Assembly (NCBI GenBank): GCA_044433305.1 | Contig: JAWXTS010000031.1 | Span: 1 to 17,709, forward strand | From: JAWXTS01 sp044433305 | Lineage (GTDB): Bacteria > Bacteroidota > Bacteroidia > Bacteroidales > Rikenellaceae | DNA length: 17,709 bases | Reading direction: 5' to 3' | Notes under the pieces: model-generated | What the model was told of the DNA's origin: nothing | The model's database searches: none | The model's input: only the letters and a program-made list of their open reading frames with translations | Translations under genes and position numbers: made by a program | Shown: piece by piece, positions 14,725-17,709 of the stretch | Layout: each line of letters starts with the position of its first letter | Numbering within the stretch: position 1 is the stretch's first letter

Positions 14725-14743
14725 GGCGACTCCCCGAGCCGCC
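14725..14743 (-). terminator. Intrinsic terminator for the clpX-tkt transcript
   Basis: Read on the minus strand, GGCGGCTC and GAGTCGCC pair around a GGG loop (with one G-U pair) and are followed by TTTTTCTTT. On the plus strand the same site has an A-C mismatch and no T-run, so it works in one direction only. It lies 8 bases beyond the murF stop codon. Confidence 0.8.
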
Positions 14744-14752
14744 CTAGAACAA

Positions 14753-14798
14753 TAAAGAGAATGACCAGCAATATTATACTTGCTGGTCATTCCCTTTA
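14753..14798. terminator. Intrinsic terminator after murF, probably bidirectional
   Basis: GAATGACCAGCAA (14759-14771) and TTGCTGGTCATTC (14780-14792) form a perfect 13-bp stem with an 8-base loop; beyond one mismatch, TAAAG/CTTTA extends it. The plus strand continues TTTATTTAT and the minus strand CTTTATTG. The right arm and its 3' flank match those of the hairpin at 7720-7750. Confidence 0.8.
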
Positions 14799-14806
14799 TT
14801 TATCGA

Positions 14807-14836
14807 GGATGGCTAAGAAGTGCTTATTAGTCATCC
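14807..14836. repeat. Dispersed intergenic palindromic repeat, short copy (B)
   Basis: A 30-base imperfect palindrome made of GGATGGCTAAGAAGTG running directly into CTTATTAGTCATCC; 12 of 15 base pairs match. The left half resembles the left end of the element at 7769 (GGATGGTTAATAAGTAC) and the right half matches its right end (GTGCTTATTA-TCATCC) with one gap. It looks like the two ends of the long copy without the middle. Like the long copy it lies directly after a terminator hairpin, between convergent genes. Confidence 0.65.
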
Positions 14837-14845
14837 CTTCTTAAT

Positions 14846-16870
14846 CTATTTTAGCAGTTGCTTAACCTTATCATAAACCGCCTCACCATAGAAACCAAAC
14901 TTCTTGTCAAGAGTGGTGTATGGTGCAGAATATCCGAAGTGGTCTAGTCCATGAACATAGCCCTCGCTGCCAACCAACGACAACAATGTCACTGGCAAGC
15001 CAGAGGTAAGACCAAACTTAAATACACCATCAGGCAATACGCTCTGCTGATACTCAGCCGATTGGTCGCGGAACAAGCCCTCAGATGGAGCCGAAACAAC
15101 TCTCACCTTAACGCCATCCTCAACCAACATCTTAGCACCATCTACCAAGGTAGCTACCTCAGAACCCGACGCTACAAGAATAACATCTGGCTGGCCCTCA
15201 CAATCCATAACGATGTAAGCACCCTTACTAAGCTGCATAGCCTCGCTACGACGGTCACCCGAGATGGCAGGCAAGTTATTGATATTCTGACGTGATAGAA
15301 CCAAGCCCACAGGACGCTCACTCTCCATAGCCACCTTCCATGCAGCGACAGTCTCGTAGCTATCTGCTGGACGAAGAACTACCATACTGCGCTCGCCACG
15401 GTGGTTACGCAAATGCTCCATAAGGCGAATCTGTGCCTCCTGCTCGATAGGCTGGTGAGTAGGTCCATCCTCTCCCACGCGGAAAGAGTCATGAGTCCAT
15501 ATATATTTAACATTAAGGCGCATAAGAGCCGACATACGAATCGCTGGTTTCATATAGTCTGAGAATACGAAGAATGTTCCGCAAGCAGGGATAACACCTC
15601 CATGAAGAGCCATACCGTTCATAACACAGGCCATAGTAAGCTCCACAACACCTGGTTGAAGGAAGGCACCACTGAAATCGCCCTTAACAAAAGCATGGGT
15701 CTTTTTCAAGAAGCCGTCTGTCTTGTCTGAGTTGCTAAGGTCGGCCGAAGCAACAACCATATTACCTATATTCTGAGCAAAGTGACCTAGAACGGCAGCC
15801 GAAGCAGCACGCGTAGCCACATTATCGCCACACACGATAGAGTTCCAGTCAATCTCTGGAGCACCATCTTTAAGGTATGAATCTAGTTGAAATGCTAGCT
15901 CTGGGTTCTGTTCACGCCATTGAGCCTCAACCTCAGCACGCTCGGCAGCCCATTTCACTAGCTCGGCAGCACGTGCAGCATAAAGCTCTTTGACATCATC
16001 AAAGACAACGAAAGGATTCTCTGGATCACCGCCCAAATTCTTAACCGTAAGAGCAACATCTGCACCAGCAGCACCTAGCGGCTGGCCATGAGTCGACACT
16101 TTATCTTCAAAGCTCTCGCCAGCAGCATCAACACAGCCCAAGCCCATGATAGTCTTTCCTACGATAAGCGTTGGTTTGCAAGTTTGAGCATTAGCAGACT
16201 CTAGAGCCTCTCTAAGAGACTGAGCATCATTGCCATTAACGCTCAACACGTTCCATCCCCATGCAGTGTACTTAGCAACGATGTCCTCTGTCGAAACCTC
16301 GTCCACCTTGGTTGAAAGCTGGATGTTGTTCGAGTCATAGAACATAATGAAGTTGCTTAGGCCTAGGTGACCTGCAAGGCGTCCCACGCCCTGTGAAATC
16401 TCCTCCTGAATACCTCCATCAGAGATAAAAGCGTAAGTCTTGTGCGCTGTCCACTCACCAAAGCGTTCTGCCAAAAAGCGTTCTGCAATAGCCGAACCTA
16501 GAGCCATGGCATGGCCCTGACCTAGTGGTCCCGATGTGTTCTCAACACCGCGCTCAACCTCGACCTCAGGGTGTCCCGGTGTGACACTACCCCATTGACG
16601 AAAGTTTGACAAATCTTCGCACGTGTAATACCCTGCAAGGCACAGCACCGAATAAAGCATAGGTGACATGTGACCTGGGTCTAGGAAAAACCTATCACGA
16701 AATGGGTATGCTGGATTCTCTGGGTTGTACTTCAAAAATTCACTGTACAAAACATTTACAAAATCCGCTCCACCCATAGCTCCACCAGGGTGACCACTTT
16801 TGGCCTTCTCGACCATAGATGCTGCCAATATTCTGATATTGTCGGCAGCAAGTTTTGTAAAATCTTTCAT
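14846..16870 (-). CDS. tkt: Transketolase
   Basis: Thiamine-diphosphate enzyme of the pentose phosphate pathway that moves two-carbon units between sugar phosphates. I start it at the ATG at 16870 (674 residues); an in-frame TTG one codon upstream is less likely. Motifs in order: KSGHPGGAMGGADF (24-37), GPLGQGHAMA (114-123), the ThDP-binding SDGGIQEE (150-157) with a downstream DSNN (179-182), the probable catalytic Glu410 in VVELTMACVMNGMALHGG, and FRVGEDGPTHQPIEQ (463-477). SDGG in place of the usual GDG is, as far as I recall, normal for Bacteroidota transketolases. The gene follows clpX by 26 bases with no promoter motif between, so it is probably read through from clpX and ends at 14725-14743. 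Confidence 0.95.
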   Translation of the reverse strand: MKDFTKLAADNIRILAASMVEKAKSGHPGGAMGGADFVNVLYSEFLKYNPENPAYPFRDRFFLDPGHMSPMLYSVLCLAGYYTCEDLSNFRQWGSVTPGHPEVEVERGVENTSGPLGQGHAMALGSAIAERFLAERFGEWTAHKTYAFISDGGIQEEISQGVGRLAGHLGLSNFIMFYDSNNIQLSTKVDEVSTEDIVAKYTAWGWNVLSVNGNDAQSLREALESANAQTCKPTLIVGKTIMGLGCVDAAGESFEDKVSTHGQPLGAAGADVALTVKNLGGDPENPFVVFDDVKELYAARAAELVKWAAERAEVEAQWREQNPELAFQLDSYLKDGAPEIDWNSIVCGDNVATRAASAAVLGHFAQNIGNMVVASADLSNSDKTDGFLKKTHAFVKGDFSGAFLQPGVVELTMACVMNGMALHGGVIPACGTFFVFSDYMKPAIRMSALMRLNVKYIWTHDSFRVGEDGPTHQPIEQEAQIRLMEHLRNHRGERSMVVLRPADSYETVAAWKVAMESERPVGLVLSRQNINNLPAISGDRRSEAMQLSKGAYIVMDCEGQPDVILVASGSEVATLVDGAKMLVEDGVKVRVVSAPSEGLFRDQSAEYQQSVLPDGVFKFGLTSGLPVTLLSLVGSEGYVHGLDHFGYSAPYTTLDKKFGFYGEAVYDKVKQLLK

Positions 16871-16896
16871 CAATTTATATTATTCTTGGATTATAG

Positions 16897-17709
16897 TTAC
16901 TTTTCGATGCCTACAAGCATCATGCTATCAACCCTCTGCAGAGCATACTCGCGGGTGATATGTAGTTCTTTAGTACTCTTATCTGAAGGCATGGTGAACA
17001 TGGCCTCAGTCATAATCTTCTCGCAGATAGAACGCAAGCCTCTGGCTCCAAGCTTATACTCAACAGCCTTGTCGACAATGAAGTCTAGAGTGTCATCATC
17101 AAAACTCAAAGCTACACCGTCAAGCTCAAACAACTTAACATACTGGCGTACGATAGAGTTCTTTGGCTCAGTTAGGATTCTACGCAAAGCTTGTGGGTCT
17201 AGTGGGTCCAGATAAGTCAAAACAGGAAGACGTCCTATAAGCTCGGGTATAAGACCAAAGCTGCGCAAGTCCTGAGGTTGCACATACTGAAGGATATTAC
17301 TTCTGTCTATACGGTCAGCATTGCTGCGTCCATATCCTACCGAAGTGGTATTAAGGCGGCGAGCAATCTTACCCTCGACACCATCAAAAGCACCACCACA
17401 TATAAATAGGATGTTGGCTGTGTTGACCTGCTCAAATTTCTGATCTGGGTGTTTACGTCCTCCTTTAGGTGGAACATTAACCACAGTTCCCTCCAACATC
17501 TTAAGCAAGGCCTGCTGAACGCCCTCGCCAGAAACGTCTCTGGTTATAGATGGGTTATCTCCCTTGCGCGCAATCTTATCTATCTCATCGATAAACACGA
17601 TTCCTCGCTCGGCAAGCTGGGTGTTATAGTCTGCGGCCTGCAACAAGCGCGATAGGATACCCTCAACATCCTCACCAACATATCCTGCCTCGGTAAGCAC
17701 CGTAGCATC
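16897..17709 (-). CDS. clpX: ATP-dependent Clp protease ATPase subunit ClpX, C-terminal part (window edge)
   Basis: The last 270 residues of ClpX, the AAA+ unfoldase that feeds substrates to ClpP. The frame is open to the end of the window; the zinc-binding domain and Walker A lie outside it. Seen are the GYVG pore loop in LTEAGYVGEDVE, Walker B GIVFIDEIDK, the RKH loop in PPKGGRKHPDQ, the arginine-finger region GRLPVLTYLDPLD and the sensor-2 segment GARGLRSICEKIM. It ends in MLVGIEK. A GTG at 17700 lies within the conserved ATVLTEAGYVG segment and is not the real start. A clpP gene would be expected upstream, outside the window. It is followed by tkt. Confidence 0.96.
   Translation of the reverse strand, partial: DATVLTEAGYVGEDVEGILSRLLQAADYNTQLAERGIVFIDEIDKIARKGDNPSITRDVSGEGVQQALLKMLEGTVVNVPPKGGRKHPDQKFEQVNTANILFICGGAFDGVEGKIARRLNTTSVGYGRSNADRIDRSNILQYVQPQDLRSFGLIPELIGRLPVLTYLDPLDPQALRRILTEPKNSIVRQYVKLFELDGVALSFDDDTLDFIVDKAVEYKLGARGLRSICEKIMTEAMFTMPSDKSTKELHITREYALQRVDSMMLVGIEK

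Noticed and set aside
14725..14743. The GC-rich hairpin after murF as its own plus-strand terminator
   Set aside because: On the plus strand there is an A-C mismatch and no T-run after the stem; the T-run is on the minus strand, so it fits the clpX-tkt transcript.
16790..17215. A 141-codon plus-strand open frame across the clpX-tkt junction
   Set aside because: It is antisense to the conserved ends of two clear genes and its product has no recognisable features; the frame is open by composition.

Overview
The window looks like chromosomal core-genome DNA from a member of the Bacteroidota, most likely the order Bacteroidales. The evidence is the set of protein families (Bacteroidota-type RNA polymerase omega subunit, a Porin_10-like outer-membrane protein, a BamD lipoprotein with an FASC lipobox, a Bacteroidota-type transketolase and an alpha-oxoamine synthase of the sphingolipid class), the near absence of Shine-Dalgarno sequences, and a TAnnTTTG-type -7 promoter element upstream of most transcription units. 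I see no phage, transposase, CRISPR, rRNA or tRNA genes.

Layout. (1) 1-2020: a leucine biosynthesis unit on the minus strand, leuA then leuC (cut by the window edge), with its own promoter and a perfect inverted repeat in the leuA leader. (2) 2110-6190: a compact minus-strand operon bamD-rpoZ-coaBC-recN with gaps of 7-8 bases or an overlap: outer-membrane assembly, transcription, coenzyme A synthesis and DNA repair. (3) 6346-7750: a single plus-strand gene for a PLP-dependent alpha-oxoamine synthase with a strong codon bias and its own promoter and terminator. (4) 7921-12172, minus strand: pssA (phosphatidylserine synthase), a putative porin, and an MltF-like lytic transglycosylase lipoprotein. 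(5) 12238-14717, plus strand: mannose-1-phosphate guanylyltransferase and murF, overlapping by one base. (6) 14846-17709, minus strand: clpX (5' end outside the window) followed by transketolase.

Much of the gene content serves the cell envelope: BamD, porin, lytic transglycosylase, MurF, GDP-mannose supply, phosphatidylserine and a probable sphingoid or sulfonolipid base enzyme. The rest is housekeeping metabolism and information processing.

The region is mostly ordinary. The points that deserve attention are small: a dispersed intergenic repeat found twice, each time between convergent genes and directly beside a shared-sequence terminator hairpin (7720-7889 and 14753-14836); an A10 tract placed exactly at the domain linker of coaBC, where a one-base slip either way stops translation within three codons and would leave a CoaC-only protein; an alanine in the MurF P-loop where glycine is expected; and a leader hairpin in front of leuA. 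I did not find evidence for a new multi-gene system.
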